DNA of 64,000 nt, taken from NCBI RefSeq assembly GCF_021228125.1, contig NZ_JAJQQS010000025.1, positions 32,294 through 96,293 of the forward strand, in the 5' to 3' direction. Made by a program: the position numbers and the translations under genes. Below the pieces are notes generated by a model. It saw only the letters and a list, made by a program, of their open reading frames with translations. It was not told the DNA's origin and made no database searches. Shown one piece after another: positions 1 to 7,989 of this stretch; the first letter of the stretch is position 1; every line of letters begins with the position of its first letter. The stretch comes from Streptomyces albireticuli. GTDB taxonomy: Bacteria; Actinomycetota; Actinomycetes; Streptomycetales; Streptomycetaceae.

Positions 1-63
1 ATGAGGGAGGAAGGCTCTCTGTGGTGCTCTCTTGCGCCGGGCTCCAGAGGACTGGGTAGCAAA

Positions 64-105
64 AGGGCCCCGCTTCCCACCGCCAGAGGCGGGAAGCGGG
101 GCCCT
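64..105 (-). terminator. Terminator hairpin after parB
   Basis: A perfect 15-bp inverted repeat (arms 64-78 and 91-105, 12-nt loop) lies just past the parB stop. On the minus strand it is followed by a short T run, which fits intrinsic termination of parAB transcription. Confidence 0.75.
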
Positions 106-129
106 GAAGTTTTTGAGGGGCCGTTGTCC

Positions 130-1251
130 TCAGAGCAGCTCGATGCCTTCCTTCACCAGCTGCTCGAAGTCAGCCGCCTGCATGTGCTCACGCAGGATGC
201 GCAGTACCGCGGCCGGACTGTGCCAGGGCATCTCGCCGACTCCCACACTCGTCGGAACGTTCTCGGAGTGCGCGGGGCCGGGGGAGACCGACCTGGCAGC
301 GGGCGCCGGGTCGGCGCTGGTCTTCATTACGTCGTAATGAAGACCACCCGTCGGACCGTCCGGACCGGGGGAGTCCGGAGCAGGGGCAGTCCGCTGGTTC
401 TGCGTCCGGCCCGCGACCGGGCTGTCAGTGGTCTTCATTACGTCGTAATGAAGACCGCCAGGTGCTTCATCAGAACCCGGGGCCGTGGCCTGGACCGGAG
501 GCCGGTGGGCCTCCGCCTGACGCGCGGCCTTTCTCGCGGCCTTCTCCGCTTGCTCCTGAGCCTTCTGCTCCTTGAGGGCCTGGAGTACCGCTTCCTGACT
601 CTCCGGAGCCTTGCGCCCGACGGCGCGCAGCAGGTCCACCGGCTCCTCGCCGGCTTCGAGCCGCCTTTGGAGTTCGGGGGTGAGCTTCAGGAGTGCCAGA
701 CGCTGGGAGACCCATCCCTGGGAACGGTGCAGCCGTTTCGCGAGCCGGTCCTGTGTCTGGTGTACCTCCAGCAGCTGCTGCAGGGCTTTGGCCTCGTCCA
801 GGGGCTCGAACGCCTCGCGGTGGATGTTCGCGACGAGAGCGGACTCCAAGATCGCGTTGTGGTCGCCGCCGAGGCTGTCGTCCACCATGACCTTGAGGGA
901 GGACAGACCCGCTTCCCGTGCGGCGGCCAGGCGGCGGTTGCCGTCGATGACCACATACATGGCCCTCGGCTCCAGCTCGCCGTCACGCCCGGGGTTGGCC
1001 TCCAGGTAGGCGTCCCGCGTCATGATCCCGAGCGGTTGCTTCTGCCCGTGGTCGCGGAGACTGTTCGCGAGGTCGGTGACGTCCCCGAGCTGTTCGCGGG
1101 GGTTGTCGGGGTTGTGGCCCAGGAGGTGCAGGGCGAGCTGGTTCGGGCCGCTGCCCTCCAGCGCGCTGCTGATGGCCCGGCCACGGGCGCTACGAGCGGT
1201 GCCGGCACGGGAGAACGCGGAGGACTCCCCCATCTGGTCGGCCTTGCTCAT
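130..1251 (-). CDS. parB: ParB-type centromere-binding partition protein
   Basis: ParB binds the plasmid centromere (parS) and works with ParA to segregate copies. The 373-aa product has a ParB N-terminal domain, with NPREQ near residues 49-53 and IDGNRR near 102-107. A helix-turn-helix follows at about 165-190, and then a long Ala/Glu/Lys-rich coil. Its start overlaps the parA stop by 4 bp, so the two genes are translationally coupled. The variable region before the C-terminus carries the peptide GGLHYDVMKT twice (about residues 265-274 and 302-311). Each copy is encoded by a perfect 27-bp palindrome, so this stretch of protein appears to be dictated by DNA sites. The C-terminal 50 residues probably dimerise. 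Confidence 0.93.
   Translation of the reverse strand: MSKADQMGESSAFSRAGTARSARGRAISSALEGSGPNQLALHLLGHNPDNPREQLGDVTDLANSLRDHGQKQPLGIMTRDAYLEANPGRDGELEPRAMYVVIDGNRRLAAAREAGLSSLKVMVDDSLGGDHNAILESALVANIHREAFEPLDEAKALQQLLEVHQTQDRLAKRLHRSQGWVSQRLALLKLTPELQRRLEAGEEPVDLLRAVGRKAPESQEAVLQALKEQKAQEQAEKAARKAARQAEAHRPPVQATAPGSDEAPGGLHYDVMKTTDSPVAGRTQNQRTAPAPDSPGPDGPTGGLHYDVMKTSADPAPAARSVSPGPAHSENVPTSVGVGEMPWHSPAAVLRILREHMQAADFEQLVKEGIELL
319..345. other. Probable parS site 1 (27-bp palindrome)
   Basis: Perfect inverted repeat with 13-bp arms (left arm GGTCTTCATTACG) around a single central base at 332, located inside parB. An identical copy lies 111 bp away. Identity as parS is inferred from the palindrome, the duplication and the position inside the par operon. 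Confidence 0.75.
430..456. other. Probable parS site 2 (27-bp palindrome)
   Basis: Second exact copy of the 27-bp palindrome, centred at 443. The 111-bp centre spacing keeps both copies in the same parB reading frame, so both encode the same decapeptide. Confidence 0.75.
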
Positions 1252-2399
1252 GACGTCGCGCTCGCGATCTGCCGCATCGCCTCGGCCTGGTCACTCAGCG
1301 GTGCGTAGTCCAGGAGGGCCCGGCGCTTGCGGACGGCTTCGCGCTGTTCCTTCAGGTCGCCGATCACCGCGAGTACCGGGGGCTCACCGAGCTTCTTCCA
1401 CTCATTGAGGGAGGAGGTGGCCACGTAGCCGCGACGGCTGTCGTACAGGTTCACCACGAGGCCCAGGTAGTCCAGGTCGAGCTCGAGGTCGTCGCACAAG
1501 GAGCCGATCTGGTCCGCGAGCATGGCGTAGGCGGTGGCGGAGCTGTCCTCGGCGAGGACGGGGATGATGACGCCCGAGACGCCGGCCTGTTCGTTGGGGC
1601 GTCGTCGGCCGTAGTAGATGGCGGCGTCCATCGCGATGCCGAGGCTCGGGGGACAGTCGACGACGATGACGTCGAAGTCGTCCTCGAGCGGTTCCAGGGC
1701 CCGTTCCAGAGTGGTCTCGCGGTGACGGATGCGCGTGTTGGTGGCGATCCGTGCGTCGAGGAGGAACCCGTCGAAGCAGGCGGGCAGGACGTGGAGGCGC
1801 TTGCCGAAACGTTCGCCCTCGATCGTCACGAGCAGATCCCGGAGGTCGCCCTTGCCCTCGGCGCACATGTGGGCCACGAGGCTGTCGTGCCCGGGTGCGA
1901 TCTGGGGGATCCCGAGCTGTTCGCTGAGGTGGCCCTGGGGGTCGTAGTCGACGAGCAGGACGCGCTTGCCGGCTTCGGCGTATGCCTCGGCGACACCGGC
2001 CGCGACGGAGGTCTTGCCGACGCCGCCCTTCTGGTTGCAAATAATCTTGCGCTGGGGGAAGCCGGTCTCGGGGCGTGCGCCGGGGGAGTCGTGCGCGTCG
2101 AGCCAGCCGCGGATCGACTGGGCCAGGCCCTGGGTGTAGGAGACCTTGCGGTCGGTGCAGTCGGCCTTGAAGGCGTCGTACAGGCCGGCGGGGAGCCAGG
2201 TGCTGAACGAGTCGGCGCCGGTGGTGTCGACGGGGGAGGGCGCCGTGGTGTTTGCACGCCAGGCGTTGATGCCGTCGGTGACGGCGTCCTGAATGTCGAT
2301 CCGGAGCTCAGCGGCGCGGACCTTGAGTTCTTGGCGGAGCGCGCTGGGCAGCTTGGACGCTACCTTTTCCCGCTCACCATCGGGGTACGGAGATGCCAT
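1248..2399 (-). CDS. parA: ParA-type partition ATPase
   Basis: Deviant-Walker ParA ATPase that moves ParB-parS complexes. The 383-aa product has the Walker A box KGGVGKT at residues 124-130, VDYDPQG at about 150-156 and VIVVDCPPSLG further on. The first 115 residues are an extra N-terminal region, larger than in chromosomal Soj and typical of plasmid ParAs that bind DNA for autoregulation. The start is the ATG at 2399; the parB start overlaps its stop (ATGA). It is the first gene of parAB, and a palindrome related to the parS sites lies about 190 bp upstream. Confidence 0.95.
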   Translation of the reverse strand: MASPYPDGEREKVASKLPSALRQELKVRAAELRIDIQDAVTDGINAWRANTTAPSPVDTTGADSFSTWLPAGLYDAFKADCTDRKVSYTQGLAQSIRGWLDAHDSPGARPETGFPQRKIICNQKGGVGKTSVAAGVAEAYAEAGKRVLLVDYDPQGHLSEQLGIPQIAPGHDSLVAHMCAEGKGDLRDLLVTIEGERFGKRLHVLPACFDGFLLDARIATNTRIRHRETTLERALEPLEDDFDVIVVDCPPSLGIAMDAAIYYGRRRPNEQAGVSGVIIPVLAEDSSATAYAMLADQIGSLCDDLELDLDYLGLVVNLYDSRRGYVATSSLNEWKKLGEPPVLAVIGDLKEQREAVRKRRALLDYAPLSDQAEAMRQIASATS

Positions 2400-3180
2400 G
2401 ACGTCACCTTACTGACTTCTGCCGCTGATGCATCGTCGGTTTAGGCGTGTCTTGTACCTTTTTATACCTTCCTGGCATAAGGAAGAGCGCATTCCGTCTA
2501 TGAATTTGTGATCTCAATGCGTCTCGACACGCCGGGATGGTCCGGTTCTTGACTGGCAGTTGCTGACGCCCCCGGCACGACTGACGCTCATTACGCCGTA
2601 ATAAATGCTCAGCCTCCCGGGGGAGCGTGACGCCTTCGCCTCCTCCTGGCGCCCGCACGACGGGCACATGGCGCGTGGGCACCCCTGGCTCCCGGCGGCC
2701 CGGAACGCCTGCCCGAGCCCCGGGTGCGACAACCTGCATCGACCGGCCTTGGCGTGGCTCGCGGCGGGCCCGTAGGCGCGGTCCGGCGGAATCCTCGCTC
2801 GCACATGCGCAGTGATAGGAAGATCGCTGTGCGTAAATCCGAAGGCACGGCCGAGGCATTGATAAGAACGGTGACCCAGGCTTGTCGAGGCCGGCGAATC
2901 AGGGGCGGGAGTGGGCTGCCCCCTGTGGTGGCCATGCGCGCCTCCTGGTGTTAGTCCTCGTGGGACGGCTCGCGCTGCAGCACCCGTCAGGAGGCGAAGT
3001 CAACACTGACGGGACGTCTACAACCCTCAATTTCAAGGGAGTTGATCTGACCAAGGCCGAACCCGACACGCTTGTCGTGGGCCGTACGGAGGCTCTGAAG
3101 GGCGGGGCCCTGGCCGTTCGCTTCGGGCAAGCGCATGGGCAGGGCAGCAGATGCGGCGAATGCGTCAGCTGGCCAGCTAT
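2400..3180. other. Intergenic region upstream of parA
   Basis: 780 bp with no convincing gene. The first 150 bp are relatively AT-rich and should hold the parAB promoter. The parS-like core is at 2590-2602. A plus-strand reading from about 3000 to 3190 looks faintly protein-like but has no ribosome site or recognisable family. No iterons or other origin signals were seen. Confidence 0.5.
2590..2602. promoter_or_regulatory. Short parS-like palindrome upstream of parA
   Basis: ATTACGCCGTAAT is the core of the parS palindromes with a different central base; the outer arms are absent. Its position upstream of parA suggests a weaker ParB site or an operator for parAB autoregulation. Confidence 0.5.
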
Positions 3181-3460
3181 TCAGAGGTAGCCCGTGCGAT
3201 GGGCTGGTCGGCCGTCAGCTCGATGAACCTGAACTGCCCTGCGGGTGGCACTCCAGGAAGTGCCATTCCCCGGCCTCATCGACGACGAAGTCCAACGCTC
3301 CGTGAGCGAGCCCGGATGCCGCCATGAACGCTCGTACCTTCGGCGCGATGGCCTCAGACACTGGGACGGTCCGCCATTCGACGCCCTCCTCGACGTGTCC
3401 ATTCGACGCCACGAGTAGACGGAGGTCATCGCAGGTGAGGCCACCCCAGCATGCGCGAGG
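3181..3460 (-). pseudogene. Truncated, frameshifted ATP-grasp peptide ligase
   Basis: Remnant of the C-terminal third of a graspetide-type ATP-grasp ligase. The translated piece contains ALDFVVDEAGEWHFLECHPQG, then shifts frame by one missing base near 3238. The next frame reads QFRFIELTADQPIARATSE and stops at 3181. Compare the intact ligase at 50482-51444, which ends AWHLVDINPSGQYGFI. The 5' two-thirds are missing: upstream the sequence runs into degenerate CRISPR repeats. The PCMT-like gene at 4035-5126 lies upstream on the same strand, across array 1. Confidence 0.75.
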
Positions 3461-3499
3461 GACCAGACGTGCTGGTCGGCGTCGGCCAGCGTCCAGCCG

Positions 3500-3752
3500 G
3501 GACCAGCCCCGCGTGCGCGGGGACCGGCTGGCCACGGCCGTCTCCCTGCTCTACCAGCGGGGACCACCTGCTCTACCGAGCCACCGAGCCCGACCTCCGG
3601 GGGGGCCACCCCCGCGTGCGCGGGGACCACGCGCATACGGCAGAAAATTCTCCGGCCCCTTCAGGACCACCCCCGCGTGCGCGGGGACCACGTGTCCGGT
3701 CAGACCCTCGCGAACGAGGTCCTGGGACCACCCCCGCGTGCGCGGGGACCAC
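3500..3752 (-). CRISPR. CRISPR array 1, type I-E-like repeats, no cas genes
   Basis: On the plus strand the 28-bp repeat starts GGACCACCCCCGCG and ends CGGGGACCAC, typical of actinobacterial type I-E arrays. Good repeats lie at 3603-3630 (one mismatch), 3664-3691 and 3725-3752, with 33-bp spacers between them. Degenerate repeats lie at 3500-3527 and about 3540-3567. Degeneracy increases away from 3752, and the conserved leader begins at 3753, so the array should be transcribed on the minus strand with new spacers added at the 3752 side. Confidence 0.9.
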
Positions 3753-3965
3753 AGGAGCTGACCAGCGGCTTTACATTGCGGGACGCGGGTTTTTACTCAC
3801 TTCCGCAGAGCCCGGCAATTCAGACATGTTGCCTTCCTGGGGTAGGCGTGGCTTGCTTCGCTGGCACGCTACCGCTTTCCGGAGCGCCGTCGTACGAAAT
3901 GGCACAACCGCTATAACAAACGTGAGAGCGATGTGGGCAAGGCCGACAGTAGCTTGGTCCACTGA
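3753..3965 (-). promoter_or_regulatory. CRISPR leader, copy 1
   Basis: About 213 bp abutting the last repeat of array 1. It is strongly similar to the segments abutting arrays 2 and 3 (19712-19925 and 26087-26299). It includes the shared T-rich stretch GGTTTTTACTCACTTCC and TACCGCTTTCCGGAGCGCCG. Similarity to the other copies stops near 3965. Confidence 0.8.
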
Positions 3966-4034
3966 ACGGCAGCACGTTCGGCTTCCTCGATCCATTGCTG
4001 GAGCTCAGTCGATGATGTTGTCCGGGGTGTCGAG

Positions 4035-5126
4035 CTAGACGTGCTGTCCGCCAGAGGTGACGGTGAGGCCGGCACGGTCGCTTTCGGGGCGGCCGAGTCG
4101 CTCCCATCTACGGTAGGCGGCCTCCAGTTCGTCCCAGAGGGAGCGGGGTCCGTACTGCTCGACGGCGAAGGTGTCGTGTCCGGGCACGTAGTCCACGGAA
4201 GCCCAGGACATCCGGTCATCGGCGAGCAGCCACAGGGTGGCTTCGTAGCTGCCGTCGTTGGCCTCGGCCAGCAGGGACCAGGCGTCACGGAGGCCGAGGC
4301 CGATGAAGAACTTCGCCTCGTACTCGGCCGCCAGATCGCGGGGCGAGAGCGCGGTTGTGCTGCGGGCGGCATCGTCCTGGTGGTGAAGGAAGTCGCTGAG
4401 GTACCCGCGGTCAGGGCGGTTCGTACGGGAGCGCATGAAGGCCGGGTAGCCGCTGAACCTGCCCTCGGCGACGCCGTCCCGGACATCGAGGACGGCGAAA
4501 CTGTACGAGTGGTAGCTGCCGCCCCAAGGGGCGACGATGCGCCCGGCCGGGGTCTGCTCGACCCATGCGTAAGGGATCTCGGGGACGGTGAACGTCGCGA
4601 GCCACCGGTCGTGCAGTGCCCCGTCCGCACACCCCTTCTCGGCGTCGCCGCACACGACGTGCGGGGTGTACCCGGCCGCTGCCAGGTTCTTGATGGCCTG
4701 CTCGACGATCACGGGATCGACGTCGATGCCGAAGACGTTGTCCGAGCCAAGCCGGTGCGAGAGCCAGGCGAGGTTGTAGCCCGTGCCGGCTCCGGCGTCC
4801 ATGGCGCGGTGACCCTCGCGTACGTCCAGCAGCTGAAGCATCTCCAGCATGAGCGAGGGCATGGAGGACGAGGACGTCGGCAGTCTGTACGCCTCGTCGT
4901 CACCCAGGTCCTTGCCGTCGTTGACCTGGGTGACGAGCGGCAGGTCGCCGTAGACCACGGTCAGCCACCGCTCCGGGCGCTCACTGCGCGAGAGCGGCCG
5001 GTCGTCCACCTCGACGGTGTCGGGCACGAAGAGTTTGCGGTCGACCGAGGCTACGGCGCCCTTCCACTCCGGGAGAACCGCGCCCTTGTTGGTGAGGATC
5101 TGAGCGAGTCGTTCGGGAGTGCTCAT
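4035..5126 (-). CDS. PCMT-like SAM methyltransferase of a peptide-modification operon
   Basis: A 363-aa protein of the protein-L-isoaspartate methyltransferase superfamily. The SAM-binding motif MDAGAGTGYNLAWLSHRLG lies near residues 100-120, followed by VFGIDVDP. Enlarged PCMT relatives of this kind accompany RiPP operons, including FxLD lanthipeptides and graspetides, where some make aspartimides. It is third in a tight series after the radical SAM and kinase genes, with an 11-bp gap to the kinase. The annotated stop is an amber codon at 4035-4037; reading through it would add LDTPDNIID before a TGA, so the natural C-terminus may have been trimmed by a point mutation. Its substrate could be the product of the 15-codon ORF at 6940-6987. 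Confidence 0.85.
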   Translation of the reverse strand: MSTPERLAQILTNKGAVLPEWKGAVASVDRKLFVPDTVEVDDRPLSRSERPERWLTVVYGDLPLVTQVNDGKDLGDDEAYRLPTSSSSMPSLMLEMLQLLDVREGHRAMDAGAGTGYNLAWLSHRLGSDNVFGIDVDPVIVEQAIKNLAAAGYTPHVVCGDAEKGCADGALHDRWLATFTVPEIPYAWVEQTPAGRIVAPWGGSYHSYSFAVLDVRDGVAEGRFSGYPAFMRSRTNRPDRGYLSDFLHHQDDAARSTTALSPRDLAAEYEAKFFIGLGLRDAWSLLAEANDGSYEATLWLLADDRMSWASVDYVPGHDTFAVEQYGPRSLWDELEAAYRRWERLGRPESDRAGLTVTSGGQHV

Positions 5127-5137
5127 GCAGTGACCTC

Positions 5138-5959
5138 TCAGTTGGCTGACAGCCCCGTCTCAGGGATGCCTCGGTGGTCCGCCCACGCTTGAGCCGCTGT
5201 CGCCATGTCGGTAAGCCACGACTCATTGGGGGTCCGCTCGGCGAGCTGGCGGTGCATACGTAGATCGGCCGCGGCGAACGCATCGATTGCCTTCGGATCT
5301 GCATTCACCCATGCAGTGCATCCGGCGGCCCATGACTCGGCGGATTCGGGGGTGTGGCCGGCGGCGATCAGCTGCACGACGAGACAGGCCGGGTCGATGA
5401 AACCGGGTCCGCGCGTGGGCCAAGACCAGTCGATGATCCACGCACCCGCTTCTCCTACCGTCAGGTTGGAGGGGTTGATGTCGGTGTGCAGTAGGGCATC
5501 ACCACGGAGGAGCATCAACTCGTCTTCGCTGTTCACATAGGCGTCCCACCGGTCTTCCCGCCAATCCCGTGCGATGTCGGGCAGCTCCAGGCTCGCAGCC
5601 CGGTTGAGGAGGTCAACGGCAAGGGGAAGATCCGGTGAGCCGGGCTCGAAGTCAAGGCCGCGCTCGTCGATGGCCTCGAAACCCAGGATGATCCACCCAG
5701 CGTCGTCTCCGTCAACACTCCACAGCAGTCGGGGCGAGAGCGGCTGTACGTAGGGGTTGATTGCCCGTTCCCGGAGGATGGAGTCTTTCCGTCCTCCGGG
5801 ATTGTTGAACATGGCCTTGACGAAGAACCGCCCCTTCTCGCTGTCAATGACTGCGGAGAAGTCGGAACTGAACCCTCGGTCCGGAACCTGGACGTGGGTG
5901 ACGTTGCCGGTGTACGGCAGGATCAGCTGCCTGAAGTGGCCGTCGGGCAGGTCATCCAC
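5138..5959 (-). CDS. Aminoglycoside-phosphotransferase-like kinase
   Basis: A 273-aa protein with the kinase fold of the APH/choline kinase family. The catalytic loop LLHTDINPSNL (about residues 155-165) matches the HxDxxxxN pattern, and WIIDWSWPTRGPGFIDPA supplies the metal-binding Asp. An N-terminal lobe with FFVKAMF supplies the ATP-binding Lys. It sits 20 bp after the radical SAM gene and 11 bp before the methyltransferase, so it is probably cotranscribed with them. In that setting it may phosphorylate a peptide or small intermediate rather than an antibiotic; this is inference from context. Confidence 0.8.
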   Translation of the reverse strand: MDDLPDGHFRQLILPYTGNVTHVQVPDRGFSSDFSAVIDSEKGRFFVKAMFNNPGGRKDSILRERAINPYVQPLSPRLLWSVDGDDAGWIILGFEAIDERGLDFEPGSPDLPLAVDLLNRAASLELPDIARDWREDRWDAYVNSEDELMLLRGDALLHTDINPSNLTVGEAGAWIIDWSWPTRGPGFIDPACLVVQLIAAGHTPESAESWAAGCTAWVNADPKAIDAFAAADLRMHRQLAERTPNESWLTDMATAAQAWADHRGIPETGLSAN

Positions 5960-5979
5960 GTCGGGTCTCCTCGGTTACG

Positions 5980-6897
5980 TCAGTTCTTGGGCCCGCATTC
6001 GCTGCGCGGTGTACCCGGCCTGCACGCGTCGTTCGGTTCGCACCGCGGGTCGCATGGGTTCTTCGGGACGCAGTCGGGGTTACACGGCTGCTTCTGGCCC
6101 TGGTCGTTGTCCTTGTCCTTCTTCCCCCAGTCGGCTCGGAGGGAGTCAACGGCCTCCGACAGAGCGGGGCCGCTCAGGATAGAGGTCAGCGAGTCCTCGC
6201 GGACGTTACCGACACCCATCCAGGTAGAGAAGACGCACGGGGGTACCTCGCCGGTCGGGTCGATCGAGGCCCTGCCGTCACCACACCCCCCACACAGATT
6301 CGTCGCATCCGGATTCTGGCTACCGCACGCCCGCCCGAACTCCCGGATGTGATCAGTTCCGATCCGACTGACGCCGATCGACTGAAGGTCGGCCTTCGCC
6401 GCCTCCATGCGCTGCTCGTTGTCTCCGACGATGCCGGCTCGAACCGGGATACCGAGTTCGAGCGCCTTGATGATGTTGGCGCGAGTCCTGGCATGACTCG
6501 GACGACGGGTGACCTCGTTATGCTCCGACGCGTTGTCGGAGTAGTACGACGTGGCGAGGGACATACCCTCGCGTTGGAGCAGATCCCACCACGTGGCGGG
6601 CACGTGAACCAGGTTGCTGTAGACCTCGACCTTGATGCCGAGCGTCAGGGCGCGGCTCGCGATCTCGATCGCGTGCGGGTGCATGGTCGGCTCTCCGCCG
6701 ATGAGGGTGATGTGCCAGACGCCCAGCTCGGCGGCCTGGTCCAAGACCTTGAACCAGTCGTCCCGGGTCATCGTGCCGTGGTCGCCATCAGGTCCTGACG
6801 AGTTGTAGCACTGCACGCATTCGAGCTGACACTTCCGCGTCAGGTCCAGCCATAGAAATCCGGTGGTGGTCTGCTCGACGGGTAACGCTGTCGCCAT
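5980..6897 (-). CDS. Radical SAM/SPASM-like enzyme with Cys-rich tail
   Basis: A 305-aa radical SAM enzyme. The cluster motif is C23-x3-C27-x2-C30, followed by IGGEP at about 66-70. The C-terminal part has C191, C202, C205 and C221 (LCGGCGDG and VPPCVF), a SPASM/twitch-type auxiliary cluster region typical of enzymes acting on ribosomal peptides. After a charged linker the protein ends in a Pro/Asn/Cys-rich tail with six more cysteines (272, 276, 282, 286, 292, 301) in repeated PCxPxC-like units, which is unusual. It starts at the ATG at 6897, 42 nt after a 15-codon ORF with a strong ribosome site. Kinase and methyltransferase genes follow directly. Confidence 0.9.
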   Translation of the reverse strand: MATALPVEQTTTGFLWLDLTRKCQLECVQCYNSSGPDGDHGTMTRDDWFKVLDQAAELGVWHITLIGGEPTMHPHAIEIASRALTLGIKVEVYSNLVHVPATWWDLLQREGMSLATSYYSDNASEHNEVTRRPSHARTRANIIKALELGIPVRAGIVGDNEQRMEAAKADLQSIGVSRIGTDHIREFGRACGSQNPDATNLCGGCGDGRASIDPTGEVPPCVFSTWMGVGNVREDSLTSILSGPALSEAVDSLRADWGKKDKDNDQGQKQPCNPDCVPKNPCDPRCEPNDACRPGTPRSECGPKN

Positions 6898-6939
6898 CCT
6901 CTTGCCCTCTCATTCGTTGACCGGTGGATCACGGGGCAT

Positions 6940-6987
6940 TCACGGCCAGCTGTTGCTCGTCGCCTTGCCGTCGACGAGCTTGGCCAC
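6940..6987 (-). CDS. 15-aa peptide, candidate precursor for the radical SAM enzyme
   Basis: A GTG codon at 6987 is preceded at 9-nt spacing by AAGGAGG (6997-7003), a near-perfect ribosome site. The product would be MAKLVDGKATSNSWP, ending with TGA at 6940, 42 nt before the radical SAM start and on the same strand. Very short genes directly before radical SAM enzymes are often peptide substrates. The C-terminal SNSWP and internal Lys residues offer plausible modification sites. No family was recognised; the case rests on the ribosome site and position. Confidence 0.55.
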   Translation of the reverse strand: MAKLVDGKATSNSWP

Positions 6988-7164
6988 GCGGCTGCGCCTC
7001 CTTGTGCAGGTCGGAGGAGCGATAGGAGGACGCTAATGCGGGACGGGACATTTGCAGACGGTGTTTGCTGACAGTGTCCGGGCGGCGACGGCGAGTCCGC
7101 TGGCCGGACGTCTCCTTGGTGTCCGGCCAGGTCAGACGGCGTCGCCGTGCACCCCGGGCTGGGG

Positions 7165-7989
7165 TCACTGCTCCCAATCAGCCAGGTCACGGTGTGGATC
7201 CAGGGGTTGCCGTGTCCTTCTGCGGCTGTGGATGGTTTGCAGGCTGCTAACCAGGTGCTGGGGGCCGGTGCGCATCAGGGGCCAGATGCTGCTGATTTCG
7301 CGGGCGGTCTCCCACACGCCGGTCGCGGGGACGGTGAACGGGGCGACTGCGATGCCGTTGGCGGTGAAGGGGGCCGCGTCGAGGTAGCTCATGCCGCCGG
7401 ATCCGCACAGATACGTGCGGGCTCCGACGGCGGCGGCGAGGTCGGCGAGTCGCTGTGAGCGCCCTGGTCTTGCCGGGAGGCTGCTGCTGTGGAGGATTCG
7501 GCCCCGCCAGCCGAGGAGGTCCAGCAAGGCGCGGGTGGATGCTTCGGCGACAGCCGCCGTCCGGTCGCTGGTGGCGAAGACGTCGAGGACGGGGGCCAGG
7601 GCCTGCCGGAGCGCGGGCCAGTGGGGGCTGGATCCGTAGTGCTGTTGGAGGATTCGCGCGGTCCGTTGTCGAGACCGGGCGGGCTCGGCCATCACGACCT
7701 CGCGGACCGTGGTGTTGCGGCCGTTAGGGAGCTGGGAGGGGATGGACAGCCACCAGCGGTGAGCGGGGTCGTCCAGGGCTGCGAGGCGGGTGCGGTGCTG
7801 GTAGTCGCGGCGGGTGAACTGGGCGTCGTCCAGGACGATCCAGCAGTCCGCCGCGAACAGCTTGGCCAGGGTCGAGAGCCGGGGGAAGAGGTTGGGCTGG
7901 TGGATGGCGCACAGCCCGCCCGGCGGTGGTTCAGGGGTTGAGCAGGCGGCTGTCGAAGCCGTCCTCGAGGAGAGATCGGTATGCGGCAT
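7165..7989 (-). CDS. WbqC-like protein
   Basis: A 274-aa member of the WbqC family: CAIHQPNLFPRLSTLAKLF, then WIVLDDAQFTRRDYQHRTRL, and later YLCGSGGMSYLD. WbqC-like proteins occur in sugar and natural-product clusters; their activity is poorly defined. The ATG at 7989 makes a 59-bp overlap with the preceding YdcF-like gene. No in-frame ATG, GTG or TTG exists between there and the conserved HQPN motif, so the overlap seems real. The gene is codirectional with the radical SAM operon, about 180 bp upstream of the 15-codon ORF. Confidence 0.82.
   Translation of the reverse strand: MPHTDLSSRTASTAACSTPEPPPGGLCAIHQPNLFPRLSTLAKLFAADCWIVLDDAQFTRRDYQHRTRLAALDDPAHRWWLSIPSQLPNGRNTTVREVVMAEPARSRQRTARILQQHYGSSPHWPALRQALAPVLDVFATSDRTAAVAEASTRALLDLLGWRGRILHSSSLPARPGRSQRLADLAAAVGARTYLCGSGGMSYLDAAPFTANGIAVAPFTVPATGVWETAREISSIWPLMRTGPQHLVSSLQTIHSRRRTRQPLDPHRDLADWEQ

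Noticed and set aside
319..456. Paired palindromes as transposon ends
   Set aside because: They are internal palindromes, identical and in frame within parB, with no transposase between them.
2404..2935. Minus-strand frames upstream of parA
   Set aside because: Arg/Pro-rich shadow translations without ribosome sites or domains.
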